From JAYZDP01 sp036337765 (GTDB lineage: Bacteria; Acidobacteriota; Thermoanaerobaculia; Multivoradales; Multivoraceae): a stretch of 64,000 nt of DNA. The translations under genes and the position numbers were made by a program. Every line of letters starts with the position of its first letter. Positions within the stretch are counted from its first letter, which is position 1. The DNA lies in assembly GCA_036337765.1 (NCBI GenBank), contig JAYZDP010000168.1:4316-68315 (forward strand), in the 5' to 3' direction. Under the pieces are notes generated by a model that worked only from the letters and a program-made list of their open reading frames with translations, was not told where the DNA came from and made no database searches. Below are positions 1 to 9,167 of the stretch, piece by piece.

Positions 1-29
1 CCCGCTGAGCCGGTTACCAGAACCTTCAT
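1..29 (-). CDS. NAD-dependent sugar epimerase/dehydratase, N-terminal fragment
   Basis: Only the first codons lie in the window. The minus strand reads MKVLVTGSA from an ATG at 29..27 and runs off the left edge. This is the usual opening of a Rossmann-fold short-chain sugar epimerase, where the first beta strand leads into a GxxGxxG dinucleotide loop. The ATG overlaps the TGA stop of the GlmS-like gene upstream (ATGA), which suggests translational coupling and a shared role in sugar or nucleotide-sugar metabolism. The family call rests on nine residues and could change with more sequence. Confidence 0.55.
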
Positions 30-3000
30 GACTCGACCACTCCTTCGTCCAAGAGTTTCTCCTCTGCGCTCTCCCAGCGCGAGGCGAGATCGTAGACCGG
101 GTCGGTGAGCAGATCGGCCACCGACATGACACCGAGAACATCGTCGCGAAAGACCGGCTCGGTCTCGGTCACTGCGTCGCGCAACGCCGTATACCGGTTG
201 CGGTACGACTCGAGAATCGCGCGCATCACCTCGCCGGGAACGTGGTCGTGGAATCGCACGTGCAGGAGCAAGAGCCCTGGCACCGCCGTGCCATCGACCT
301 CGGGTATGAGAATCACGGTTCTGCCGTCGCTGCGGCCCCGAGCCACCGTCAGGATGCGCTCGTTGGCGACCAGATGCTTGGTGCCAAGCAGCTGGGGGTT
401 GTCGTCGGTGCGTGACGACAGCTGCTCGCCGATGCCGCCCGTACCGACCACTCCGATCGAGCCGCTCTGACGCGCCTCTCGACCTGCCCCGAGCTCGATG
501 CGATACCGCGTGTGCCCCAGGACCTCGGCCACTGACGCGTCGAGGCCGGCTAGTGCACGCAGATCGCGGTAGGTGATCTGCGCCTGTGGCGTTCCAGCCG
601 CAAGCACCGCCTGCACCAGAGGTAGGACGAACAGACCCTCGTCGGCACGCGAGATACCTACCGTGACCGTTTTCGCCTGGTGCTTGATGGCGTCGATCGG
701 CCTAGTGAGCTCATCGATTCCGTCGGTGAGAGCGGTCATCAGCTCCTCGACGACCCTCGCGGGTGTCGCAGCCCCCTCGCCCTGGGCAGCGAACGATTCG
801 AGCGGCAAGAGCCGCCGAGCGTAGGCGAGCAGCGTGGCCAGCCGGACGGCCGTCGATGCTTCCAGCTGACCGTCGTACTCGCCGGACGCGAGGCCGGTCG
901 AAAACACGTCGGCCGGCTGGGCGATACGCGGACCGAGACGCTCCAGTGGGTCCTGCCCGGCCTCGAGCTCGCCGACGAGGGTCTCGATATGGCCACGGAC
1001 CCGGCGCAGTGGTACAGCGAGGCTGTCGATCGCCAGCGCCGCCTCGTAGGCGAACAAATGACCGACCATCGTCGCCAGCACGAAGGCCAGGTGCGGATGG
1101 CAGGCCGGAACCTCGATCACATCGTCGGCACCGTCGAAAACGCCGGAACCCTCGGTGGTGACAACCACCGGGGCTGCCTTGTGGGCGTTGTAGATCGCGA
1201 CCTCTTTCGAGACGTCAGAGAGCGTCGACTGCGTCAGCCCGGGAGCGCAGACCAGAATCATCGGCTCTGACGACAGATCGATGTGCTTTTTGTCCTCCGT
1301 ACCATCGCACGCGATCGCCTTATAGCAGAGCTCCGAGAGCTTGATCCGGATCTCCTCCGCCGCGATCCGGTTCCAGCCATTGCCGACCACGGCCCAGTAG
1401 CGCCGACGTGGACCGTGGCGAGCGGCCACGCGACCGATCACGTCACGACGGCCGAGAATCTCAATCATGATTCCCGGTAGAGCGAGCAGGCCTTCGACGA
1501 GGCCGACATCCTCCGCGTCGAGCCCGCCCTCCAAAACCTCCTGACGCAGCGCGAGTGCGAGCAGAAAGCCCGCCGCGATTTGCGAGTAGAAGGCCTTGGT
1601 AGACGCCACGCTCATCTCCACGTCGCGACCATCGGACGTATAAAGCACACCGTCCGCCCGATCTACCAAGTCGCTGCCGCGCCGATTGACGATCGCCACC
1701 ACGCGTGCGCCGCGCGCACGCACCAGATCGACGGTGCGATTCGTGTCGGTGGTCGTACCCGACTGGCTGATGACCAGCACGAGCGAATCCGACATGTCGG
1801 ACCGCAGGTGGAAGCCCGAGAGCTCGGTTGCCAGCATCGACTCGATTCGGAAGCGCTCCTCGGGCAGCGCGTCTTCGAGGGCCTTGGCGATCGCTCTCCC
1901 AGCGACGGCCGCCGTTCCCTGACCGATCACAAAGACTTGACGCAGCCGACCGTCGCGCATCCCAGCCACCACGTCCGCGGGCAGGCTAGCGGCACCGAGG
2001 TGGATCGCAACACCCGCCTCGCCGCTTCGGATCTTGCCGCGCAGGGTCTTCGAGAACGAACGCGGCGCCTGATGGAGCTCCTTGAGCAGAAAGTGCGAAA
2101 ACTCGCCGCGATCGATGTCGCGAGTGGTGATCTCGGCGGCGTGGAGCTCGACCTCATCGACCGGCAGCTCGGTACCGTCGTACGCCAGGCGACGAATCCC
2201 CTCGAGGGTGCCGGCCTTCTCGCGATCGAGCACCACGATCTGGCCTCGGCTCGCGTTGGGGTTTCTTGGATTGCCCGGCGTCTCGCCATCGACGCGCAGA
2301 TAATGAGACGCCTGCTCGACCACCCCGTACGGCTCGCTCGCCACGATGAAGGCGCCGTCGGTGAGCCCGACGTAGAGCGCCTGACCGCTGCCGCGCAGGG
2401 CGAGCAGCATGTTGCCGCTCTCGGCGGTACTCTGGGCGGCGATCGCCACCGATCCTTCGAACGAGGCCACCGTCCGTCGGAAGGCCTCTTCGAGGCTCAG
2501 CCCCTCTGCAAGTCGGCGTGACACGAGTACCGGAATGACCTTGGCGTCGGTGGTGATCTCAGCTGGCAGCTCGATGCCCTCCGCTGCCACCAGCTTCTGA
2601 TAGTTGTCGACGTCGCCGTTGAGCGCCGCGACGACGTACGGGCCTTGCCGATGCGTGCGCACAAGGCCCTCTTCGTTGTTCAGGGGATGCGCGTTGGCCT
2701 CGCTGATCAGGCCGACGCTGGCCCAGCGGGTATGGCCCAAGACACCATCCAGCGTGCCCGTGCCAAGGCCCGCCCGCAACAGTCGATCGTCGGCCGCCGC
2801 GCTACGTAGACGGCGACCGTTGTCACCGAGCTCGCCAATCTCGGCAGCCGCCTTGTAGACGAGACTCAGATGGCTGTCGTCCGGCCTGCGGACCGACCCC
2901 GAGACGAACAGCGGCGTCTTCTCTCGGCCCGCAGCCAGGTTCGCCGCTTCGGCGTCGCCGCCCTCGATCAACACGTGAACACCCGCCGAGTCGCGGCCGC

Positions 3001-3508
3001 GAACCTCGAGGCGGTCCAGCGCCGACATCACCGCTTCGAGCGAGGAGAGCCCCTCGACGACGCCAGCCCGCAAGTCACCGGAGGCAAGCTCCCGCACTCG
3101 CGCCGCATGGCCCACCCGATCTTCGGACAGCGCCCATAGCAGGTCCCGGGTACGGATCAGCGCCGCATTCGTCCCCTCGAGACTGGCCGTGGCCATCTCC
3201 TTGGGCGCCTCGTCGAGGCCGCGCTCGAGGGCCACGCAACGCATCGTGGCCTCGTCGAGCTGCGCGCGCAGCTGGCGGCACAGATCCACGTCGGCGACCA
3301 GCAGGCGCACACCACCGGCCGAGCGCAGGACCCCATCGAGACTTCGGAGGGCGTCGGCACTCCGCTCGAGTGATGCCTCCCATTCGTCAGCCGTACGGCC
3401 CGCTTCGGGCAGCGCCGCGACAGCTTCGGCCAGCGACTGGAGAAGGATTTCAGGAGGAGGCGGCTCAAGCCCGCGGGGAGTACCGAGAACGGCAACGATT
3501 CCGCACAC
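26..3508 (-). CDS. Large GlmS-like glutamine amidotransferase / SIS-domain sugar isomerase
   Basis: This looks like glutamine-fructose-6-phosphate aminotransferase (GlmS), which makes glucosamine-6-phosphate from glutamine and fructose-6-phosphate. An ATG lies two codons upstream, but I place the start at the GTG at 3508 because it puts the nucleophile Cys directly after the initiator (MCGIVAVLG), as Ntn amidotransferases need. The amidotransferase domain is interrupted: after about 15 residues there is a helical insert of roughly 140, then the domain resumes at RGRDSAGV, with GHTRWAS and an NGDVDN loop. Two SIS domains follow at about 515-660 and 690-850, with ISQSGTTTDT and the STKAF motif. 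About 300 C-terminal residues match nothing I recognise. The total is about 1160 residues against about 600 for normal GlmS. It overlaps the epimerase start downstream. It may be the cell's GlmS or a paralogue with another sugar substrate. Confidence 0.8.
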   Translation of the reverse strand: MCGIVAVLGTPRGLEPPPPEILLQSLAEAVAALPEAGRTADEWEASLERSADALRSLDGVLRSAGGVRLLVADVDLCRQLRAQLDEATMRCVALERGLDEAPKEMATASLEGTNAALIRTRDLLWALSEDRVGHAARVRELASGDLRAGVVEGLSSLEAVMSALDRLEVRGRDSAGVHVLIEGGDAEAANLAAGREKTPLFVSGSVRRPDDSHLSLVYKAAAEIGELGDNGRRLRSAAADDRLLRAGLGTGTLDGVLGHTRWASVGLISEANAHPLNNEEGLVRTHRQGPYVVAALNGDVDNYQKLVAAEGIELPAEITTDAKVIPVLVSRRLAEGLSLEEAFRRTVASFEGSVAIAAQSTAESGNMLLALRGSGQALYVGLTDGAFIVASEPYGVVEQASHYLRVDGETPGNPRNPNASRGQIVVLDREKAGTLEGIRRLAYDGTELPVDEVELHAAEITTRDIDRGEFSHFLLKELHQAPRSFSKTLRGKIRSGEAGVAIHLGAASLPADVVAGMRDGRLRQVFVIGQGTAAVAGRAIAKALEDALPEERFRIESMLATELSGFHLRSDMSDSLVLVISQSGTTTDTNRTVDLVRARGARVVAIVNRRGSDLVDRADGVLYTSDGRDVEMSVASTKAFYSQIAAGFLLALALRQEVLEGGLDAEDVGLVEGLLALPGIMIEILGRRDVIGRVAARHGPRRRYWAVVGNGWNRIAAEEIRIKLSELCYKAIACDGTEDKKHIDLSSEPMILVCAPGLTQSTLSDVSKEVAIYNAHKAAPVVVTTEGSGVFDGADDVIEVPACHPHLAFVLATMVGHLFAYEAALAIDSLAVPLRRVRGHIETLVGELEAGQDPLERLGPRIAQPADVFSTGLASGEYDGQLEASTAVRLATLLAYARRLLPLESFAAQGEGAATPARVVEELMTALTDGIDELTRPIDAIKHQAKTVTVGISRADEGLFVLPLVQAVLAAGTPQAQITYRDLRALAGLDASVAEVLGHTRYRIELGAGREARQSGSIGVVGTGGIGEQLSSRTDDNPQLLGTKHLVANERILTVARGRSDGRTVILIPEVDGTAVPGLLLLHVRFHDHVPGEVMRAILESYRNRYTALRDAVTETEPVFRDDVLGVMSVADLLTDPVYDLASRWESAEEKLLDEGVVES

Positions 3509-3552
3509 GGTCATAAAACGATAGCACGCGGCGGCGCGCTAACATCGCGCCC

Positions 3553-4707
3553 GTGCCGGCGCATCCAACGACCTCGTCGGCGGTCCGCGAGATCCGGGGA
3601 TCGGTCTTCACGGCCCTCGCCGCGAAGCTGCAGGCCTACACCGGCGAGGTGTTCCCGTTTCACGTCGGCGACACCTGGAAGGCGCCGCTGGAATGCGCGC
3701 GACTCGACGAGCTCGGCGAGGCCTCGCACCCGGGAATCCACCGCTACTCGCAACCCGAGGGGCTGCCGCGCCTGGCAGATCTCCTGGTCGAGCGCTCCAC
3801 CCTCCGAACGGGGATCCCCGCGACCCGCAAGACGGTGCTGGTGACCACCGGAGCCACGGGTGCTCTCGGAGCGATCGCCGGCGCGATCCTCGAGCCGGGA
3901 GACGAGGTCATCCTGATCGCGCCCTACTGGCCGCTGATCGAAGGCATCGTGCGCTCGTTTCACGGCGTGCCGGTCGACGTTCCGCTGATCGGAAGCGCGG
4001 ACTCTGCCGAAGCCGCCTGCGCGGCTATCGACGGCGCGGTGAGCGATCGCACGGTCGCCATCTACGTCAACTCCCCGAACAACCCGACCGGCAAGATCCT
4101 GCCGCGGCCATGGCTCGAGGCGATCGCCGAGCTAGCCGTCGAGCGCGACCTGTGGATCATTGCCGACGAGGTCTACGAAGACCTCGTCTTTCGCGGGGAG
4201 CACGTCTACACCCGTACTCTCGCGCCGGAGCACACTTTTGCGGCGCACTCCTTCTCGAAGGGTTGGGCGATGGCAGGCAATCGCTGCGGTTGGGTCGAGG
4301 GGCCCGATCGGTTCATGGACGAGCTGCGAAAAGTCGGCACCCACAGCTTCTACGCCGCACCGACGTCTGCCCAGCTCGCTGCGTGCGCGCTGCTGGAAAG
4401 CCCAGAGGCAGATGCATGGATCACCTCGACGCGGGCCCTCTACAAGGAGCTGGGCGACGAGGCGGCGGAGAGCCTCGGCGTCGACCCGCCGGACGGCAGC
4501 ACCTTCCTCTTCTTCGACACCTCGGACTACCAGGACGATCGGGGACTCGCAGGCTTTCTCGACGACTGCGCCGACCGCGGCATCTTCCTCGCGCCCGGTC
4601 CGAGCTTCGGCGCGTATCCGACCTACGCCCGCATGTGCTTCACCGCCGCACCTCCCGACGTGACACGACGCGGCATCGCAACCATGCGAGAGCTCCTCGG
4701 CCGATAG
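3553..4707 (+). CDS. PLP-dependent class I/II aminotransferase
   Basis: A 384-residue fold-type I aminotransferase that likely transfers an amino group between an amino acid and a 2-oxo acid. A substrate-binding segment reads GIHRYSQPEGLPRLADL, the cofactor loop shows TTGATGAL, and NSPNNPTGK is the conserved Asn-Pro segment. The Schiff-base lysine is in HSFSKGWAMAGNRCGW, which also carries the Arg of the phosphate site. The start is a GTG; no ATG is suitably placed. It is divergent from the GlmS-like gene with about 45 bp between them. The subfamily resembles aspartate or aromatic aminotransferases, but the sequence does not fix the substrate. Confidence 0.85.
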   Translation: MPAHPTTSSAVREIRGSVFTALAAKLQAYTGEVFPFHVGDTWKAPLECARLDELGEASHPGIHRYSQPEGLPRLADLLVERSTLRTGIPATRKTVLVTTGATGALGAIAGAILEPGDEVILIAPYWPLIEGIVRSFHGVPVDVPLIGSADSAEAACAAIDGAVSDRTVAIYVNSPNNPTGKILPRPWLEAIAELAVERDLWIIADEVYEDLVFRGEHVYTRTLAPEHTFAAHSFSKGWAMAGNRCGWVEGPDRFMDELRKVGTHSFYAAPTSAQLAACALLESPEADAWITSTRALYKELGDEAAESLGVDPPDGSTFLFFDTSDYQDDRGLAGFLDDCADRGIFLAPGPSFGAYPTYARMCFTAAPPDVTRRGIATMRELLGR

Positions 4708-4708
4708 C

Positions 4709-5524
4709 CTAGAGCCTGCGGTGTGACTCGACCGGCATGGAGCGTCGAGTCGAGGCGACGCGGTCGAGATCGATCTCTGCCAGCGCGAGACCTGGGCCTT
4801 CGGGTGCCGAGCCGATCACCTGGCCCCAAGGGTCGATGATGACCGAGTGTCCGTAGCTTTGCCGTAGGCCCTTGTCGTCGTGCTTTCCCCACTGTGCCGC
4901 GGCCAGCACATAGCTCTGAGTCTCGATGGCGCGAGCGCAGAGGAGCGGGTACCAGTGGTCCTTGCCTGTCATCAGGGTGAAGGCCGACGGCACCGTCAGG
5001 ATCTGTGCTCCTTTCGCGACCAGCTGCGCATAGAGCTCGGGGAAGCGCAGGTCGTAGCAGACCGAGAGCCCGACCGCGCCCACCGCGTCGTCGACCACTA
5101 CCAGCTCCTTGCCCGGCTGGATCGTCGCGGACTCCTTGAAGCACACTTCCTTCGACACGTCGACGTCGAAGAGGTGGATCTTGCGGTATACGCCGCGGAT
5201 CTCGCCGTCAGGGCCGAAGTAGACGCTGGTGTTGAGACAGCGGGTCTCCTCGTCGCTGCGCTCGTTGAAGGAGCCCAGCACCAGGTGGATGCCGTGCTTG
5301 GCGGCGAGCTCGGCGAAGCAGGTGCACGCCTTGCCGTCGAGACCCTCCGCCAAGCGCACCTTTTCCTTGTGCGGGCCGAGGTAGTTGGTGTTCTCGGGTG
5401 TCGACACGAGGGTCGCGCCGTACCCTGCGGCACGCTCGATCAGCTCGCTCGACAGCGAGAGATTCGCATCTTCATCGGAGCCCGACTGGAGCTGGACGAC
5501 GGCGGCTAGGAACTTGTCAGACAT
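4709..5524 (-). CDS. Carbon-nitrogen hydrolase, nitrilase superfamily (Nit1/omega-amidase-like)
   Basis: A 271-residue nitrilase-fold amidase. The catalytic triad is visible: Glu in STPENTN (about residue 44), Lys in YRKIHLFD, and Cys in SVCYDLRFPELY. The DLRFPELY context is typical of the Nit1/Nit2 branch, whose members repair deaminated glutathione or hydrolyse omega-amides. The open frame continues far upstream, but homology begins at MSDKFLAAVVQ, so I start there. The first 19 bases overlap the end of the hydrolase gene upstream, which suggests an operon. The exact substrate is inference. Confidence 0.85.
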   Translation of the reverse strand: MSDKFLAAVVQLQSGSDEDANLSLSSELIERAAGYGATLVSTPENTNYLGPHKEKVRLAEGLDGKACTCFAELAAKHGIHLVLGSFNERSDEETRCLNTSVYFGPDGEIRGVYRKIHLFDVDVSKEVCFKESATIQPGKELVVVDDAVGAVGLSVCYDLRFPELYAQLVAKGAQILTVPSAFTLMTGKDHWYPLLCARAIETQSYVLAAAQWGKHDDKGLRQSYGHSVIIDPWGQVIGSAPEGPGLALAEIDLDRVASTRRSMPVESHRRL

Positions 5525-6387
5525 TTCTTCGCGAATCGTGCCAGGCGCCAGTAGTAGCGGAAGCCGCCGTGACGGTAGACATCGTTGTGGCCGGCCCTCG
5601 GGATCTCGAACCAGTCCTTCGGCTCGGCGGCCGCCTCGTACAGGCGCCGGCCCAGGCGCATCGGAATGGTCGGATCGTCCGAGCCGTGGATGAAGAGCTT
5701 GGGCACATCGATCGACGCCACCTTGTCGAGGCTGCGAAACTGGTTGCGGGCCATCAGGTGCAGCGGGGTGCGCGGGTACAGCACGCGGACCATGTCGCGA
5801 ATGTGGGTGAAGCTCGACTGCACCACGAGCCCCGCGATCTGCCGGTGCAGTGCGGTCTCGATAGCGACCGCGCCGCCGAGCGAGTGGCCGAACAAGAGCA
5901 CTTTCGACGGCTCGACCCCCAACGGGCCGGTGAGATGGTCCCATGCGGCGCGGGCGTCGCGATAGACACCGTCTTCCGACGGCTCACCTTCGCTACGTCC
6001 GTAGCCGCGATAGTCGAAGGCCAAGACACTCACCTTCATGCGACGCAGGTCTCCGAGCGCCCCGAGTCGATGGGAAATGTTGCCATTGTTGCCGTGGCAG
6101 TACAGCACTGCCCCGCGGGCCTTCGGGTGCGGAATCCACCAGGCGTGAAGCCGAGTGCCATCGTCAGCCTCGAACCACACGTCCTCAGCCGGCAGACCGT
6201 AGGCTCGGGGCTGCCACATCCCGTCGGGATAGCGCACTGGCGCGAAGACCTGCCCGCGCTGAACGCGGCCGAGCAGCCACGTGCCTACGCCTCCGACCGC
6301 GACCGCAGCCGACGGCAGGGCCAGGCGCGCAAGCCAGCCCTGGAGGCTTGAAGTAGGCTTATCTGCGGAGCCCAGCACGGTTCTCAT
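5506..6387 (-). CDS. Membrane-anchored alpha/beta hydrolase (Bem46/ABHD13-like)
   Basis: A 293-residue serine hydrolase. The start at 6387 is chosen for the AGGAG ribosome site five or six bases upstream; the longer frame has no such site. One hydrophobic segment near residue 25 probably anchors it in the membrane. The fold motifs are an oxyanion stretch YCHGNNGN, the nucleophile elbow GHSLGG, the Asp in HGSDDPTIP and the His in AGHNDV. The order and spacing match the Bem46/ABHD13-17 branch, which includes esterases and depalmitoylases. It overlaps the nitrilase gene downstream and lies 26 bp after the pterin synthase gene. The substrate is unknown. Confidence 0.8.
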   Translation of the reverse strand: MRTVLGSADKPTSSLQGWLARLALPSAAVAVGGVGTWLLGRVQRGQVFAPVRYPDGMWQPRAYGLPAEDVWFEADDGTRLHAWWIPHPKARGAVLYCHGNNGNISHRLGALGDLRRMKVSVLAFDYRGYGRSEGEPSEDGVYRDARAAWDHLTGPLGVEPSKVLLFGHSLGGAVAIETALHRQIAGLVVQSSFTHIRDMVRVLYPRTPLHLMARNQFRSLDKVASIDVPKLFIHGSDDPTIPMRLGRRLYEAAAEPKDWFEIPRAGHNDVYRHGGFRYYWRLARFAKKCLTSS

Positions 6388-6413
6388 CTCTCCTAACTGT
6401 AGAGTTGCGAGGC

Positions 6414-6785
6414 CTATTCCGATAGGTACGTGGCCGCGCAGTGGGGCCCTTCCCAGACCGTCACGGCTGCGACTTCCACGGCCGGGAAACGCAGCGAGAG
6501 CTCTTCGCAGAACCAACGCGCGAGGTTTTCGGTCGTCGGGCTGAGCGCGTCGAAGGGCGAAACAGAATTGATGTCGGCATGGTGGAAGCGCCCGGTGAGA
6601 TCGTCGAGAGCGGACTTGACCTCGACGAAATCGACGACGTAGTCCTCCGGGCCAAGCTCGACCGCGCGGATCGTGACCTCGACCCGCCAGCTGTGGCCAT
6701 GAACCGGCTCCGCAGAGCCGCGATAGGCGGTGAGATGGTGGGCGGCCTCGAAGCGTCCGAGGACCTTGAGCTCGTAGCTGGGCAT
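6414..6785 (-). CDS. 6-pyruvoyl-tetrahydropterin synthase / QueD family protein lacking the catalytic Cys
   Basis: A 123-residue tunnelling-fold enzyme related to PTPS and 6-carboxytetrahydropterin synthase (QueD), which act on dihydroneopterin triphosphate. Zinc ligands are present: a His in FEAAHHL and the two His of VHGHSW. The later DFVEVKSAL and HHADIN segments and the Glu of VWEGPHC also match. The start is at MPSYELKVLG because homology begins there. In E. coli QueD the catalytic Cys lies four residues before the HGH; here that place holds Ala, followed by Glu, in GSAEPVHGH. A Glu in nearly this place is known in PTPS-III enzymes, which feed folate rather than queuosine synthesis. The assignment among QueD, PTPS-III and others is open. 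No other queuosine gene is nearby. Confidence 0.75.
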   Translation of the reverse strand: MPSYELKVLGRFEAAHHLTAYRGSAEPVHGHSWRVEVTIRAVELGPEDYVVDFVEVKSALDDLTGRFHHADINSVSPFDALSPTTENLARWFCEELSLRFPAVEVAAVTVWEGPHCAATYLSE

Positions 6786-6856
6786 AAAGGCGCGGAGATA
6801 GAATCTATCGAACTCAGGGGTGCTGCAAGGCACCGCTCGCCTTTCGGGGCATCCCC

Positions 6857-8629
6857 ATGGATCAGTACCTGCTCGTCGGCATTATCGCCCTGACGTTCGC
6901 GGCGTTCGCCTTCGAGTGGCTACCGATCGACGCGGTCGCGTTCACCAGCCTGGGAGCGCTGCTGCTGTTCCGACTGGTAACGCCTGAGCAGGCGATCGCG
7001 GGCTTCTCCAACCCCGCCGTCATCACCGTGATGATGATGTTCATCCTCAGCTACGGTCTGACTTCGACGGGGGTGATCGACCAATTCGCACACCGGGTGG
7101 CGAGGCTGTCGGGCGAGACGCATCGGCGAGGCGCGATCCTGCTGCTGACGGTCTCGGGCGTACTCTCGGCCTTCATCAACAACACCGCCGCGGTAGCCAT
7201 CTTCATGCCCGTCGCGTCCCAGCTCGCGAAACGCTACCGCGTCAGCCCGTCGAAGATCCTGCTGCCCCTGTCCTATGTCAGCATCATGGGGGGCACCTGC
7301 ACCCTAATCGGCACCTCGACCAACCTCATCGTCAGCTCGATCGCCGAAGAGCATGGTGCGGGTGCATTCTCGGTCTTCGAGCTGTCAAGTCTCGGGCTCA
7401 TCCTCTTCGCCGTCGGCCTGACCTACGTTGTCCTCGTACCGCTGCGCCTGCTGCCTTCCCGCACCATCATCTCGTCGCTGACGCGCAAGTACCAGATGGG
7501 CGCCTACCTCACCGAGCTGAAAGTCCCTGAGGGCTCCAGTCTGGTGGGCAGAACGGTCGTCGAAGAACACATCAGCGAACGATTCGAGCTCAACGTGCTC
7601 GAGGTCTTGCGCGGAGAGAACCGCTTCGCCATCGACCTGCGCAACACACGGTTCGAAGCCGGCGACGAGATCATCGTCCGAGGCGGAATGGACGACATCC
7701 TGTCGCTGCGGGACAACTACGACCTGTACCTGCTCACCGACCACAAACTGCACGACAAGGACATCGCCGACGAAGACAACATCCTGTTCGAAGTTCAGCT
7801 GTCGCCCCTGTCGCGCCTTGTCGGACAGTCGTTGATCGACTCGGATTTCCGCCGTGTCCACGGCGTCTTCGTGCTGGCACTCAATCGCACCGGCGAGGTG
7901 ATCCGCGAGCGGCTCGCGTCGATACCGCTCGAGCAGTGGGACACGCTGCTGCTCTTCGGTCCGCGGACACGGGTCGAGGCGCTGTCGCAGCTCGATGACT
8001 TCTCGCCGCTGCAGGAGATCGACGTCAAACTCCGGCTGCCGAAGCTCTGGTGGCTTCCTCTCGCCATCATCCCCATCGTCGTCGGCGTTGCCGCCACGGG
8101 CCTGGCGTCGATCCTCGAGGCCTCGATCCTCGGCGCGGTGGCGATGATCGTGACTCGCACCCTCACCATCCAGCAGGCATACCAAGCGATCAACTGGACG
8201 GTCATCTTCTTGCTCGCCGCCATCTTGCCGCTGGGCGCCGCGATGGCGAACACCGGCCTCGACACCCGAATCGGGCAGGAGATCGCAAGCTTCGGTGAAG
8301 GTTACGGGGGACTCGCTGTGCTCGCGCTGGTCTATGTGGCCACGGCACTCCTGTCGGAGATCGTCTCTAACAACTCGACGGCGGTTCTCATGGTGCCGAT
8401 CGCCATCACTGTGGCCAACTCTCTCGGCCTCGACCCCAAGCCCTTCATCATGGCGGTCGCCTTCGCGGCCTCGTCGAGCTTTCTCACGCCAATGGGCTAT
8501 CAGACCAACGCCATGGTCCTGGGCCCAGGCGGCTATCGTTTCCTCGACTACGTTCGTGCTGGTGCACCGCTCAAGATCGGTTTCTGGCTCTTGTCGACGG
8601 CGCTCATCCCCGTCCTCTGGCCTTTCTGA
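6857..8629 (+). CDS. SLC13/DASS-type anion permease with central TrkA-C domains
   Basis: A 590-residue inner-membrane transporter. About six hydrophobic segments fill residues 1-200, then two soluble RCK/TrkA-C-like repeats occupy about 205-395 (for example SSLVGRTVVEE and SRLVGQSLIDS), then another membrane half runs to the end. The two membrane halves carry paired signature loops, SAFINNTAAVAIFMP and EIVSNNSTAVLMVP, typical of the ion transporter superfamily that includes divalent anion/sodium symporters. A GTSTNLIVSS loop is the usual substrate or sodium site. Proteins of this build are often annotated as sulfate or dicarboxylate carriers. The substrate cannot be read from the sequence. 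It is divergent from the pterin synthase gene. Confidence 0.85.
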   Translation: MDQYLLVGIIALTFAAFAFEWLPIDAVAFTSLGALLLFRLVTPEQAIAGFSNPAVITVMMMFILSYGLTSTGVIDQFAHRVARLSGETHRRGAILLLTVSGVLSAFINNTAAVAIFMPVASQLAKRYRVSPSKILLPLSYVSIMGGTCTLIGTSTNLIVSSIAEEHGAGAFSVFELSSLGLILFAVGLTYVVLVPLRLLPSRTIISSLTRKYQMGAYLTELKVPEGSSLVGRTVVEEHISERFELNVLEVLRGENRFAIDLRNTRFEAGDEIIVRGGMDDILSLRDNYDLYLLTDHKLHDKDIADEDNILFEVQLSPLSRLVGQSLIDSDFRRVHGVFVLALNRTGEVIRERLASIPLEQWDTLLLFGPRTRVEALSQLDDFSPLQEIDVKLRLPKLWWLPLAIIPIVVGVAATGLASILEASILGAVAMIVTRTLTIQQAYQAINWTVIFLLAAILPLGAAMANTGLDTRIGQEIASFGEGYGGLAVLALVYVATALLSEIVSNNSTAVLMVPIAITVANSLGLDPKPFIMAVAFAASSSFLTPMGYQTNAMVLGPGGYRFLDYVRAGAPLKIGFWLLSTALIPVLWPF

Positions 8630-8886
8630 TGGGAGTCAGAGCCGCATCGAACCGTGCCAACTGGGGGCGTACACCTTCTTGTGAGGCGTTATTCGCCATG
8701 CTAGGGTTCGCCTCGTTCCCGGTGAAAGCACCCAGCCTGGTTGGTAATCCCCCTCTGAAGCGACCCTCCGTTCGTTAGTCCCTTCCTGAGCGATCGACAC
8801 CCAGAGTCTGCGACAGCTGCATCACCTGAGTAAGGACCGAGGCGCCGAACCTCATATATGGCGGCGCTTCACACCGAGGAGATGAC

Positions 8887-9165
8887 ATGAGGATCTATAT
8901 CGGCAACCTCCCCTACACCAGCAACGAGGAGGAAATCAGGGAGCTCTTCGGTTCCTATGGCGCAGTGGACTCGGTGGACCTGATCACCGATCGAGAGACG
9001 GGCAGGCCCCGCGGCTTTGGCTTCGTCGACATGTCCAGCGGCGGGGCCGAGGCAGTCTCCGCGCTTCACGACAGCGCGTTCGGCGGCCGCACCCTGACGG
9101 TCAACGAAGCACGCCCTCGAGAGCCCAGATCGGATCGAGGCGGTGGCGGCGGCGGCTCCTGGTAA
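8887..9165 (+). CDS. Small RRM-type RNA-binding protein
   Basis: A 92-residue single RNA-recognition-motif protein. RNP2 is IYIGNLPY at the N terminus and RNP1 is RGFGFVDM at about residue 40, with the aromatic residues that stack on RNA. The tail is Arg/Gly-rich and ends in GGGGGGSW, like cyanobacterial Rbp and other bacterial glycine-rich cold-responsive proteins. A GAGGAG ribosome site lies just before the ATG. The gene stands alone behind 257 bp of non-coding sequence in which I see no gene. It probably acts as an RNA chaperone or stability factor. Confidence 0.9.
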   Translation: MRIYIGNLPYTSNEEEIRELFGSYGAVDSVDLITDRETGRPRGFGFVDMSSGGAEAVSALHDSAFGGRTLTVNEARPREPRSDRGGGGGGSW

Positions 9166-9167
9166 CG

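Noticed and set aside
1580..2521. A plus-strand frame of 313 codons opposite the GlmS-like gene
   Set aside because: The other strand carries SIS and amidotransferase motifs throughout; this frame is a compositional shadow.
5525..5944. A 140-codon N-terminal extension of the nitrilase
   Set aside because: The extension lies in another frame of the alpha/beta hydrolase gene and is basic, low-complexity sequence; nitrilase homology begins at MSDKFL.
6797..6809. GATAGAATCTATC palindrome between the pterin synthase and transporter genes
   Set aside because: A perfect 13-base palindrome, but short and single; it may just be overlapping -10 boxes of two divergent promoters.
8630..8886. Possible small gene or riboswitch before the RRM gene
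   Set aside because: No open frame with a ribosome site and no clear conserved structure; only a weak GGCGCC/GGCGGCGC pairing near the start of the RRM gene.
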